The position numbers and the translations under genes are program-made. Positions 29,351-37,196 of a stretch of DNA of 38,705 bases are shown here, one piece after another. Under the pieces are notes generated by a model. It made no database searches. It was not told the DNA's origin and saw only the letters and a program-made list of their open reading frames with translations. Every line of letters begins with the position of its first letter. Within the stretch, counting starts at the first letter, position 1. The DNA is taken from contig CAZAMP010000039.1 in the NCBI GenBank assembly GCA_964486455.1, positions 1 through 38,705 on the forward strand. Direction: 5' to 3'. The DNA is from CAZAMP01 sp964486455. GTDB lineage: Bacteria; Eisenbacteria; RBG-16-71-46; CAZAMP01.

Positions 29351-30745
29351 ATGGGCGCTGTTATCACGAACCTCGCGTATCTCGTCGCGTCGGTCCTCTT
29401 CATTCTCGGTCTGAAAGGACTGACGCACCCGCGGACGGCGGTCCGAGGCAACCTCATGGGCGCCTTGGGCATGTTCATTGCGGTGGTCGTTACGCTCATT
29501 CGCGGTGGAATGAGCTATGAGTACATTCTCGCCGGGATCGTTGTGGGGGGGCTCGTAGGTGGGATTCTCGCGGTCAAGATCGAGATGACCGCGATGCCGC
29601 AGCTCGTCGGGCTCTTCAATGGTTTCGGTGGTGCGGCGTCGACGCTGGTGGCCGGCGCCGAGCTGTACAAGGCGTTCGCACCCGTCGGTGTATCCAATGT
29701 GCAGTTCACGATCGCGGTCGTGGCATCCGGGGTCATCGGTGCCGTGACGTTTTCCGGAAGTCTGATCGCGTTCGGGAAGCTGCAGGGAATCGTGTCGGAC
29801 AAGTCGGTTCTCTACAAGGGCCAGCAGATCGTCAAGATCCTCTTCGCGGTCGCGGCCGTGGTTCTGGGCGTGATGATCGTCATGGCATTCCCCAACGTGG
29901 ACGCGACCTACTTGGCTATGGTTGTCGTCGCGTTGATTCTCGGTGTTCTCGTTGTCGTCCCGATCGGCGGCGCCGATATGCCTGTCGTGGTGGCGCTGCT
30001 GAACTCGTATTCCGGGTTGGCGGCCGCCGCGACCGGTTTCGTGCTCTCGAACACCGTGCTGATCATCGCCGGCTCGCTCGTGGGCGCGTCTGGCTTCATT
30101 CTCACGGCAATCATGTGCAAGGCCATGAACCGGTCGCTCGCCAACGTGCTCTTCGGAACGTGGGGCGCGGATGCGGCGGGGCCTGGAATGGACGCGGACG
30201 AGATCTATGCCGGTCGCGTCAAGCGAACGTCGGCTGAAGAGCTTGCCATGATCCTTGACGGTGTTCGATCGGTCGTCTTTGTTCCGGGATATGGACTCGC
30301 TGTCGCCCAAGCTCAGCATGCGGTGCGCGATCTCGCGAACGTCTTGAAGGAGAAGGGCATCGACATCAAGTACGCGGTCCATCCGGTGGCCGGGCGTATG
30401 CCGGGTCACATGAACGTGCTCTTGGCCGAAGCGGATGTTCCGTACGACGAGCTGTGGGAGATGGACGCGATCAATCCCCAGATGGCCCAGACGGACATCT
30501 GCATCGTCTTGGGCGGGAACGACGTCGTGAACCCGGTGGCCCGTGACGATCCGTCCAGCCCGATCGCGGGCATGCCGATCATCGACGTCGACAAGGCCCG
30601 GACCGTCGTGGTCGTCAAGAGAAGCCTCAGCCCCGGTTTTGCCGGGATACCGAACCCGCTCTTCGCGGCCGACAACACGCTCATGTTCTTCGACGACGCC
30701 AAGCGGGCACTGATGGACACCATCACCGCCGTCAAGGATCTGTAG
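29351..30745 (+). CDS. pntB: NAD(P) transhydrogenase subunit beta
   Basis: 464 residues. Residues about 1-270 contain eight to nine membrane helices of domain II; residues about 285-464 are the NADP(H)-binding domain III. Markers of domain III: FVPGYGLAVAQAQHAVRDL, then YAVHPVAGRMPGHMNVLLAE, CIVLGGNDVVNP, and KRSLSPGFAGIPNPLF, which hold the inverted-bound NADP. The enzyme uses the proton gradient to make NADPH from NADH. Full length and in normal order after pntAB; an intrinsic terminator follows 38 bases after the stop. Confidence 0.96.
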   Translation: MGAVITNLAYLVASVLFILGLKGLTHPRTAVRGNLMGALGMFIAVVVTLIRGGMSYEYILAGIVVGGLVGGILAVKIEMTAMPQLVGLFNGFGGAASTLVAGAELYKAFAPVGVSNVQFTIAVVASGVIGAVTFSGSLIAFGKLQGIVSDKSVLYKGQQIVKILFAVAAVVLGVMIVMAFPNVDATYLAMVVVALILGVLVVVPIGGADMPVVVALLNSYSGLAAAATGFVLSNTVLIIAGSLVGASGFILTAIMCKAMNRSLANVLFGTWGADAAGPGMDADEIYAGRVKRTSAEELAMILDGVRSVVFVPGYGLAVAQAQHAVRDLANVLKEKGIDIKYAVHPVAGRMPGHMNVLLAEADVPYDELWEMDAINPQMAQTDICIVLGGNDVVNPVARDDPSSPIAGMPIIDVDKARTVVVVKRSLSPGFAGIPNPLFAADNTLMFFDDAKRALMDTITAVKDL

Positions 30746-30783
30746 CGGGCCGCGCGACTCACCCAATCGATGGACCAATATCT

Positions 30784-30813
30784 GGCCGACCCGAAGGGGT
30801 CGGCCTTCTCTTT
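30784..30813 (+). terminator. Intrinsic terminator of the pnt operon
   Basis: GGCCGACCC (30784-30792), loop GAAG, GGGTCGGCC (30797-30805): a perfect nine-base-pair GC stem, followed by TTCTCTTT. It is the clearest rho-independent terminator in the window and separates pntB from the BNR gene. Confidence 0.9.
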
Positions 30814-30828
30814 GGGATCGTCCTCTCG

Positions 30829-30837
30829 TGCTACAAT
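30829..30837 (+). promoter_or_regulatory. Extended -10 promoter candidate for the BNR propeller gene
   Basis: TGCTACAAT is an extended -10 (TG-n-TACAAT). A TTGGGA at 30812 is only 14 bases away, so the -35 contribution is unclear. The predicted start point lies about 55 bases before the ATG at 30900 and just after the pnt terminator. Confidence 0.5.
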
Positions 30838-30899
30838 TGCGCTGCTAACTCAGGCTTGGCGTTCCTTGCGCGTCGATTCCAACCCAAGGGGTCTTCGAT

Positions 30900-33446
30900 A
30901 TGAGTAAGTTCTTGGCCCGTGGTCCGCTTCCCATCGCGGTCATTTCATTGGCGGCGCTGATCACGATCGGGCTCTCCGCCGCGCTCCGCGACCTCGATCG
31001 ACAGCAGCCGGCCATGCCCCCGGCGCCGACGGAGCACGTTCTCCATCGCGAAGCGGAGAAAGAAAACAAGGAGAATCGCGAGGCGTGGATCGAGAGTCTT
31101 CACCAAACAGCCCCCGGCGTCGACTGGCGCGCGATTGAGGCGGAGAACCACCAGCGGCTCGTCCTCGAGCGGCAGGCCCATCTCGAGCGGGGGCTTCGCA
31201 CCGACGACTGGACCGAGATCGGCAGCGTGAACCAGGCCGGACGCACCCATGCCACGGCCTACTCGCCCGACGACGGTGCACTGTATGTAGGGTCCTCTCT
31301 CGGTGGCGTTTGGAAGGGAACCGTCGCCGGCGACAACTGGGAGGCCATTTCCGATGATATCGGCTATGGGTCGCACGGCCTGTGTGTCACGCCCGGAACG
31401 CCGAAGGTCGTGACGACCATCGATAACGCTGGGCGCATTTACGCGACAACGAATGACGGTGAGACCTGGTTCGTTCCGACGGGCTTCGAGAACGACCAGT
31501 ACGTCAAGTTCGCGCGCGTTCTGAGAGACCCGGGAAGCCCGCGCGCGGTCTATGTGCTCGCCCGCGGGTTGATAGACTCCCAGTATTGCCATGGGCTCTA
31601 TCGTTCCGACGACGGCGGTCTGACGTATGCCCTCGTTTATCAAGAGCCCGGACAATGGCCGCGGTGCGACATGTGGATCGACCGCGTGAACCCCGGTCCC
31701 CTCTATCTCATGGCGGGAGCGACTCTCAAGATCTCGCACAATCTCGGTGAGACGTTCACCGACGTCGGCACGGCGGCCATCGACGCCGACAACGTCGTGC
31801 TCACCGGCTCCGAGGCCGGTCCGCCCGCCTTCTATGCGGCCCTCAAGAACGGAGGAGCGTGGGAGCTATGGCGTTCGGTAGACGGCGGCGCGACGTGGAC
31901 GTATCGCTACGCGATCAACGATTTCTGGGAGACGCTCTGTGCGTCAATCACGAACGAAAATCTGGTCCTCTTCGCCGGCGTGGAGTGCTGGCGCTCGACG
32001 AACGGCGGCGGCTCTTTCACGAAGGTCAACAATTGGTGGGACTACTACGGCGATCCCGAGAACATGCTCCATGCGGACTTTCCGGGCATGGAGGCGATCT
32101 GGATCGACGGCCAGGAGCATTTCTTCATGGACTCCGATGGCGGCACCTACACGTCCACGGACGGTGTGGCCACGGTGCAGAACATATCGCTCTACGGTCT
32201 GGGCATCAGCCAGTACTACGCGGTTTTCACCAGCCAGACTGATCCCTACCTCATCGTCGGCGGATCGCAGGACCAGGGCTATCAACAGTCCGATCCGACG
32301 AGAACGCGTTCGCCGTATCTCTACTTCAATCAGCTCATCAGCGGTGATTACGGCCACGCGACCTCGACCGTCCGCGACCACAACTTGCTCTACACGGTCT
32401 ATCCGGGATTCACGCTGGTCCAGTTCTTCGAAAACCCGCCGCAGCAGCTCCGGCAGATCGACTTCCCGGCCGGCTCGGACCATTCCTGGATGCCGTTCAT
32501 TCTTGCGGATCCGAACGACCCCGGCGTTTTCTATCTCTGCGCCGATCATCTCTGGCGCCACGAGCGTGACGGCGGCACGTCGAATTTCCTGCAGGAACAG
32601 CTACCGTACGACTTCAGCGCCGTCGGGGGTGGCTACCTGACCGGGCTCGCGATCTCGTCGGTCGACACCAACCGGTGGTATGCGGTATCCAACGGAGGAC
32701 GCCTCTGGTACTCCGCCGACGCGGGCTTCAGCTGGATGTTGTCGCCGTCGACCGGCCCGCACGCACACTACTTCTACGGGACCGGCATCATCACCTCTCC
32801 GACCGATCCGCTCGTCGCGTACGCGTGCGGAAACGGCTACAGCGGCCCGCCCGTCTACCGCACGGTCAATGGCGGTGTGACCTGGGAGCCCCACGGCACC
32901 GGCTTCCCGTCCACGCTCGCGTTCGAGATCGTGTTCGACAACGCCGCCGATCAGAATCTCTTCGCGGCGACCGAGAACGGTCCATACCGTTACCTCCCCG
33001 ACATCGACACGTGGATCTACATCGGGGGCACCGAGGCGCCGCTCACCACGTACTGGTGTCTTGAGAGCGTTCCCGAGATCGATGTGATCCGCTACGGGAC
33101 CTACGGACGGGGGATCTGGGACTACGAGATCGCACCGGTGACGGCAATCGGTGGCTCCACGCCGGGTGTGACCCCGACACTGCTTCGCACGGCGCCGAAC
33201 CCGGCATCCGTGCGGACGACCTTCGCGTTCGATCTCGCAGGCGACACGCACGTAACGCTGGAGATCTTCGACGTGAACGGCCGGCGCCTCGCCGTGCCGG
33301 TCGACGGCGTTCGGAGCGCGGGGCGGCAAGAGATCGCCTATGATCTCTCCACGGCGAGCGGCCGCCCGCTCGAGAACGGCGTCTACATCGCGCGGCTGAA
33401 GACCTCGACCGGCGTGAGCACCGAAAAGCTCCGCGTGGTCAGATAG
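30900..33446 (+). CDS. Secreted BNR/sortilin-like propeller protein with sorting domain
   Basis: 848 residues from ATG 30900, AAGGGG about ten bases upstream. N-terminal signal or anchor helix at residues about 11-28 (PIAVISLAALITIGLSAALR), then a charged stretch of about 60 residues (REAEKENKENREAW, LERQAHLERG). Blades carry the BNR/VPS10 Asp-box style: IYATTNDGETWFVPTG, LYRSDDGGLTYALVYQ, LWRSVDGGATWTYRYA, CWRSTNGGGSFTKVNN, LWYSADAGFSWMLSP, VYRTVNGGVTWEPHG. Such proteins in this group resemble the ten-bladed sortilin propeller. Residues about 760-848 form the sorting domain: APNPASVRTTF, LEIFDVNGRRL, GVYIARLKTS, ending LRVVR. Sialidase catalytic residues are not evident. The CPBP gene follows after ten bases. 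Confidence 0.85.
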   Translation: MSKFLARGPLPIAVISLAALITIGLSAALRDLDRQQPAMPPAPTEHVLHREAEKENKENREAWIESLHQTAPGVDWRAIEAENHQRLVLERQAHLERGLRTDDWTEIGSVNQAGRTHATAYSPDDGALYVGSSLGGVWKGTVAGDNWEAISDDIGYGSHGLCVTPGTPKVVTTIDNAGRIYATTNDGETWFVPTGFENDQYVKFARVLRDPGSPRAVYVLARGLIDSQYCHGLYRSDDGGLTYALVYQEPGQWPRCDMWIDRVNPGPLYLMAGATLKISHNLGETFTDVGTAAIDADNVVLTGSEAGPPAFYAALKNGGAWELWRSVDGGATWTYRYAINDFWETLCASITNENLVLFAGVECWRSTNGGGSFTKVNNWWDYYGDPENMLHADFPGMEAIWIDGQEHFFMDSDGGTYTSTDGVATVQNISLYGLGISQYYAVFTSQTDPYLIVGGSQDQGYQQSDPTRTRSPYLYFNQLISGDYGHATSTVRDHNLLYTVYPGFTLVQFFENPPQQLRQIDFPAGSDHSWMPFILADPNDPGVFYLCADHLWRHERDGGTSNFLQEQLPYDFSAVGGGYLTGLAISSVDTNRWYAVSNGGRLWYSADAGFSWMLSPSTGPHAHYFYGTGIITSPTDPLVAYACGNGYSGPPVYRTVNGGVTWEPHGTGFPSTLAFEIVFDNAADQNLFAATENGPYRYLPDIDTWIYIGGTEAPLTTYWCLESVPEIDVIRYGTYGRGIWDYEIAPVTAIGGSTPGVTPTLLRTAPNPASVRTTFAFDLAGDTHVTLEIFDVNGRRLAVPVDGVRSAGRQEIAYDLSTASGRPLENGVYIARLKTSTGVSTEKLRVVR

Positions 33447-33456
33447 GACGGAGCGT

Positions 33457-34155
33457 GTGGTCGGGGTGCAGGAAGAGTCCGCGAAGATGGCGGGGGCGGC
33501 TTGGTCGGCCGCGCTCATTGCGCTCGCCGCGGCTCTGTGCGGTTGGGTCCTCTTTCCTGCGCTCCTGATCGGGGGTGGTGCGGGAGGGGCTGAGGTTACC
33601 GCGTTCGATCAGCGCGGCTACGGTGTGGAAGACGTCGCCTCGCAGCTTTTCATCGCGATCATCGCGTCCGCGCCGATACTCCTCGCCATGCGCTGGCGCC
33701 GCGACTCCGCCGCGTCGGTCGGTCTCCTGCGAGGAAACCTCGGTCGTTCACTTCTCATGGGGACCGCTCTCTCGCTTGTCGCCGTGGGCTGGCGCATCGC
33801 CGTGGACCTTCGCGGGCAGCCACTGCCCGGGCTCGAAAGCCTACACCTCTGGGCGTTTCTGCAGTTCGCGATCGTGGGTTTTTCCGAGGAGTTTGCGTTT
33901 CGCGGGTATCTGCAGCCGCGTCTCGTGACGTGGCTCGGGCGTTGGGCGGGATGGATGTCAGCATCTCTGCTGATGGCGTTCGCGCACATCGTCCATCATC
34001 TCGCCGCCGGCCTATCGCTTCCGGATGCGTTCGCCGCATGCGCGTCGTTGGTGCCGATCAGCATGCTTCTGGGCTACATCATGCTTCGGACGGGCAACGT
34101 CGCCGGCCCCGCGCTATTCCACACGTTCGTCAACTGGGCGGGGTCGCTGGGCTAG
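33457..34155 (+). CDS. CPBP family intramembrane metalloprotease
   Basis: 232 residues from GTG 33457, with GGAG upstream; ATG 33487 is a shorter option with a poorer site. Six to eight membrane helices. Family motifs are all present: Glu144-Glu145 and Arg149 in FSEEFAFRGYLQ, His177 and His180/181 in FAHIVHH, and His222 with Asn226 in FHTFVNW. These bind the metal and activate water in the Rce1/Abi (CAAX protease and bacteriocin-processing) fold. In bacteria such proteins cut membrane proteins or peptides; the substrate is unknown. It starts ten bases after the BNR propeller stop, so it could be cotranscribed and might process an exported partner, which is only a guess. Confidence 0.85.
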   Translation: MVGVQEESAKMAGAAWSAALIALAAALCGWVLFPALLIGGGAGGAEVTAFDQRGYGVEDVASQLFIAIIASAPILLAMRWRRDSAASVGLLRGNLGRSLLMGTALSLVAVGWRIAVDLRGQPLPGLESLHLWAFLQFAIVGFSEEFAFRGYLQPRLVTWLGRWAGWMSASLLMAFAHIVHHLAAGLSLPDAFAACASLVPISMLLGYIMLRTGNVAGPALFHTFVNWAGSLG

Positions 34156-34311
34156 ATGGCATCAGAATCCACCGCGACCGTTCGATGAGCGAAAGTCCGG
34201 AACATCAGCGAGATAGGGGGCCGCGGACGTCTCGTTGCATCGCGTGACATTCGTGCCCTACCCTGTCCGCTGGCCCATCCATCGACCACACGCGATACGG
34301 AGGGCACCCGG

Positions 34312-36993
34312 ATGGTTTTCGATCAGTTCAAGCAGCAACTTCCCGACATCGATCCGGAGGAGACCCGGGAATGGGTCGAATCGATCGATGCGATCGTCGA
34401 GCGCGCGGGGAAGCAACGCGCCCAGTTCATTCTCTACAAGCTCCTCAAGCGGGCGCGGATGCTGAACGTCGGGCTGCCGCCGACGGTGCAGACACGTTAC
34501 ATCAACACGATCAGCCCCGAGCAGGAACCGTACTTCCCCGGCGACGAACAGCTCGAGCGTCGGATCCGGCGGCTCATTCGCTGGAACGCGGCGGTCATGG
34601 TCGTACGGGCGAACCGGCGGGAGACCGGGATCGGCGGTCACCTCTCGACGTACGCGTCGGCCGCGAGCCTCTATGAGGTCGGCTTCAATCACTTCTTTCG
34701 CGGCAAGGACGGCGAGAACGTCGGTGATCAGATCTTCTTTCAGGGACATGCCGCGCCGGGGATCTACGCGCGCGCGTTCCTCGAAGGTCGCCTGACGGAA
34801 GGGCAGCTCGATCACTTTCGGCACGAAGCGCTCACGCCGGGACTTCCCAGCTATCCCCACGCGCGGCTCATGCCGGACTTCTGGGAGTTCCCGACCGTGT
34901 CGATGGGGCTTGGACCGCTCAATGCGGTCTACCAGGCGCGGTTCAACCGCTACCTCCAGGCGCGCGGGATCGCGGACACCAGCGGATCGCGAGTCTGGGC
35001 ATTCGTGGGTGACGGCGAGAGCGATGAGCCCGAGGCGCTGGGGGCACTGACGCTCGCGGCCCGCGAGGGCTTGGACAACCTGATCTTCGTGGTCAACTGC
35101 AACCTGCAGCGACTCGACGGACCCGTGCGCGGAAACGGCAAGATCATCCAGGAGCTGGAGAGCGTCTTCCGTGGCGCGGGCTGGAATGTGATCAAGGTGA
35201 TCTGGGGGCGGGAGTGGGACGATCTACTCGCCCGCGACACCGACGGCGTGCTCGTCGAGAAGATGATGGAGACGCTCGACGGTGACTATCAGCTCTACTC
35301 GGTTGAGACCGGCGCTTTCATCCGGGAGCATTTCTTCGGACCGGACCCTCGGCTCAAGAAAATCGCCGCCCACTTGAGTGACAAGGAGCTCGAAGGGCTT
35401 CGCCGGGGCGGACACGACTACCGGAAGCTCTACGGCGCCTACAAGGTGGCCACGGAGACCCACGGCGTGCCGACGGTGATCCTCGCGAAGACGGTCAAAG
35501 GCTGGACCCTCGGCAAGGGCGTCGAGGCGCGAAACGTGACACACCAGACGAAGAAGCTCGAAGAGGACGAGCTTCGTGTTCTTCGCGATCGTCTCGAGCT
35601 GCCGATCCCGGACAACAAGCTGAAGGACGCGCCGTACTACCATCCGGGACCGGACAGCGAGGAAGTGCGCTACATGCTGGACCGCCGTCGCGAGTTCGGC
35701 GGATGTCTGCCCAAGCGCGTCGTCGTTCGCGTTCCGCTCGAGCTGCCCGGGGATGACCTCTACGCGGAGTTCCGCGCAGGCACCGAGGGAAAGACCCGAG
35801 TGTCGACGACCATGGCGTTCGTCCGGCTCCTGCGAAAGCTTCTCAAGGACGATGTCCTCGGACGGCGCGTCGTTCCGATCATCCCGGACGAAGCACGCAC
35901 CTTTGGCATGGAATCGCTCTTCCCGGAGTTCAAGATCTACGCGGCGAAGGGACAGAACTACACGCCGGTCGATGCGAAATACCTGCTGAGCTACGTGGAG
36001 GGCGAGGAAGGCCAGATCCTCGAAGAAGGGATCACCGAGGCGGGGGCAATGGGTTCATTCACCGCCGCCGGCACGAGCTACGCGACCCATCGCGAGCCGA
36101 TGATTCCGTTCTTCACGTTCTATTCGATGTTCGGTTTTCAGCGCGTTGCCGATCTCATCTGGGCTTTCGCGGATGCCCGGGGACGGGGGTTCCTCATGGG
36201 GGCCACGGCCGGGCGGACGACGCTCATGGGCGAGGGGCTGCAGCACGACGACGGGCAGAGCCACCTCTTTGCGTCGACGCTGCCGGCCTGCCGCGCCTAC
36301 GATCCCGCGTTCGCGTTCGAGGTGGCGGCGATCGTTCGCGACGGGCTCAGGCGAATGATCGAAGAAGACGAAGACGTCGTCTACTACGTCACGCTCTACA
36401 ACGAGACGTTCGCGATGCCAAAGATGCCCGAGGGCGTGACCGACGGCATCCTTCGCGGGCTCTATCGGTTTCGGCCGGCGCTCGCGACGGCGACGTACCG
36501 GGCGCGGCTGGTGGGAAGCGGCCCGATCCTGAACGAAGTGCTTCGCGCGCAGGAGATTCTCGGCGCACGCTTCAACGTCGCGGCCGATGTCTGGAGTGCG
36601 ACGAGCTTCGTGGAGCTGAGACGCGAAGCGCTCGCGTGCGAGCGGTGGAATCGCCTGCACCCCGCGGACACGCCGAGAGTGCCCTACGTGACGTCGTGTC
36701 TCGCCGACGGCGACGGCCCGGTCGTCGCGGCGACGGACTACATGAAGTCCGTCGGTGACATGATCGCGAGATGGGTACCGGCCGACTTCACGGTGCTGGG
36801 CACCGACGGTTTCGGGCGGAGCGATACGCGGCAGTCACTCAGACGGTTCTTCGAGGTGGACGCCGAGCACATCGTCGTGGCGACGCTTTCGATGCTGGCG
36901 CGGTCGAACACGATCGAGGCGAGCGTGGTTCGAAGCGCGATCGAGGCGCTTGGAGTCGACGGCGAGGCGATGGACCCGTCTACTTCAGAATAG
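34312..36993 (+). CDS. aceE: Pyruvate dehydrogenase E1 component, homodimeric type
   Basis: 893 residues from ATG 34312, GGAGG upstream. Thiamine-diphosphate enzyme that decarboxylates pyruvate and acetylates the E2 lipoyl group. N-terminal RRLIRWNAAVMVVRANR and GGHLSTYASAASLYEVGFNH (active-site His), then the ThDP-Mg motif GDGESDEPE at residues 233-241, continued by NLIFVVNCNLQRLDGPVRGN, all very close to E. coli AceE. The mobile-loop region has HDYRKLYGAYK and ILAKTVKGWTLGKG. The C-terminal domain keeps TFGMESLFPE, EGITEAGAMGSFTAAGTSYA and FTVLGTDGFGRSDTR. No aceF or lpd is in the window, so the E2 and E3 genes are elsewhere or downstream. Full length for the family. Confidence 0.96.
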   Translation: MVFDQFKQQLPDIDPEETREWVESIDAIVERAGKQRAQFILYKLLKRARMLNVGLPPTVQTRYINTISPEQEPYFPGDEQLERRIRRLIRWNAAVMVVRANRRETGIGGHLSTYASAASLYEVGFNHFFRGKDGENVGDQIFFQGHAAPGIYARAFLEGRLTEGQLDHFRHEALTPGLPSYPHARLMPDFWEFPTVSMGLGPLNAVYQARFNRYLQARGIADTSGSRVWAFVGDGESDEPEALGALTLAAREGLDNLIFVVNCNLQRLDGPVRGNGKIIQELESVFRGAGWNVIKVIWGREWDDLLARDTDGVLVEKMMETLDGDYQLYSVETGAFIREHFFGPDPRLKKIAAHLSDKELEGLRRGGHDYRKLYGAYKVATETHGVPTVILAKTVKGWTLGKGVEARNVTHQTKKLEEDELRVLRDRLELPIPDNKLKDAPYYHPGPDSEEVRYMLDRRREFGGCLPKRVVVRVPLELPGDDLYAEFRAGTEGKTRVSTTMAFVRLLRKLLKDDVLGRRVVPIIPDEARTFGMESLFPEFKIYAAKGQNYTPVDAKYLLSYVEGEEGQILEEGITEAGAMGSFTAAGTSYATHREPMIPFFTFYSMFGFQRVADLIWAFADARGRGFLMGATAGRTTLMGEGLQHDDGQSHLFASTLPACRAYDPAFAFEVAAIVRDGLRRMIEEDEDVVYYVTLYNETFAMPKMPEGVTDGILRGLYRFRPALATATYRARLVGSGPILNEVLRAQEILGARFNVAADVWSATSFVELRREALACERWNRLHPADTPRVPYVTSCLADGDGPVVAATDYMKSVGDMIARWVPADFTVLGTDGFGRSDTRQSLRRFFEVDAEHIVVATLSMLARSNTIEASVVRSAIEALGVDGEAMDPSTSE

Positions 36994-37196
36994 CCGTCTT
37001 GCGCGCATCGATCTGAGTATCCGTTTTGGTGTGCCCGCTGATGGGCGGGGCCCCACCGACACCCGCTGACGGGCTCGCCGGCGCAGAACCACTTTGAGAT
37101 CGGTACCAATACCGATAGACTCAGTCGGTCTGGAACCCACACGACATTCGTTTCGCGAGCAGCCACCATTGGAACAGCCGAAAGGACCTAATTGTG
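36994..37196. other. Intergenic region between aceE and the LVIVD gene
   Basis: 203 bases. Two near-repeats, CCCGCTGATGGGC and CCCGCTGACGGGC (37035-37075), can each fold as a small hairpin and may end the aceE transcript. An 18-base dyad at 37099-37116 follows. No gene seen. Confidence 0.45.
37099..37116. promoter_or_regulatory. Perfect 7-base dyad upstream of the LVIVD gene
   Basis: ATCGGTA-CCAA-TACCGAT: seven perfect paired bases around four. It lies about 80 bases before the ATG at 37197 and overlaps TTTGAG/GATAGA hexamers that could be a weak promoter (15-base spacing). Operator candidate; the binder is unknown. Confidence 0.4.

Noticed and set aside
28925..30778. A 617-codon open frame on the minus strand across pntAB and pntB
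   Set aside because: Composition is His/Asp/Arg-rich antisense of the transhydrogenase; the plus-strand genes are unmistakable.
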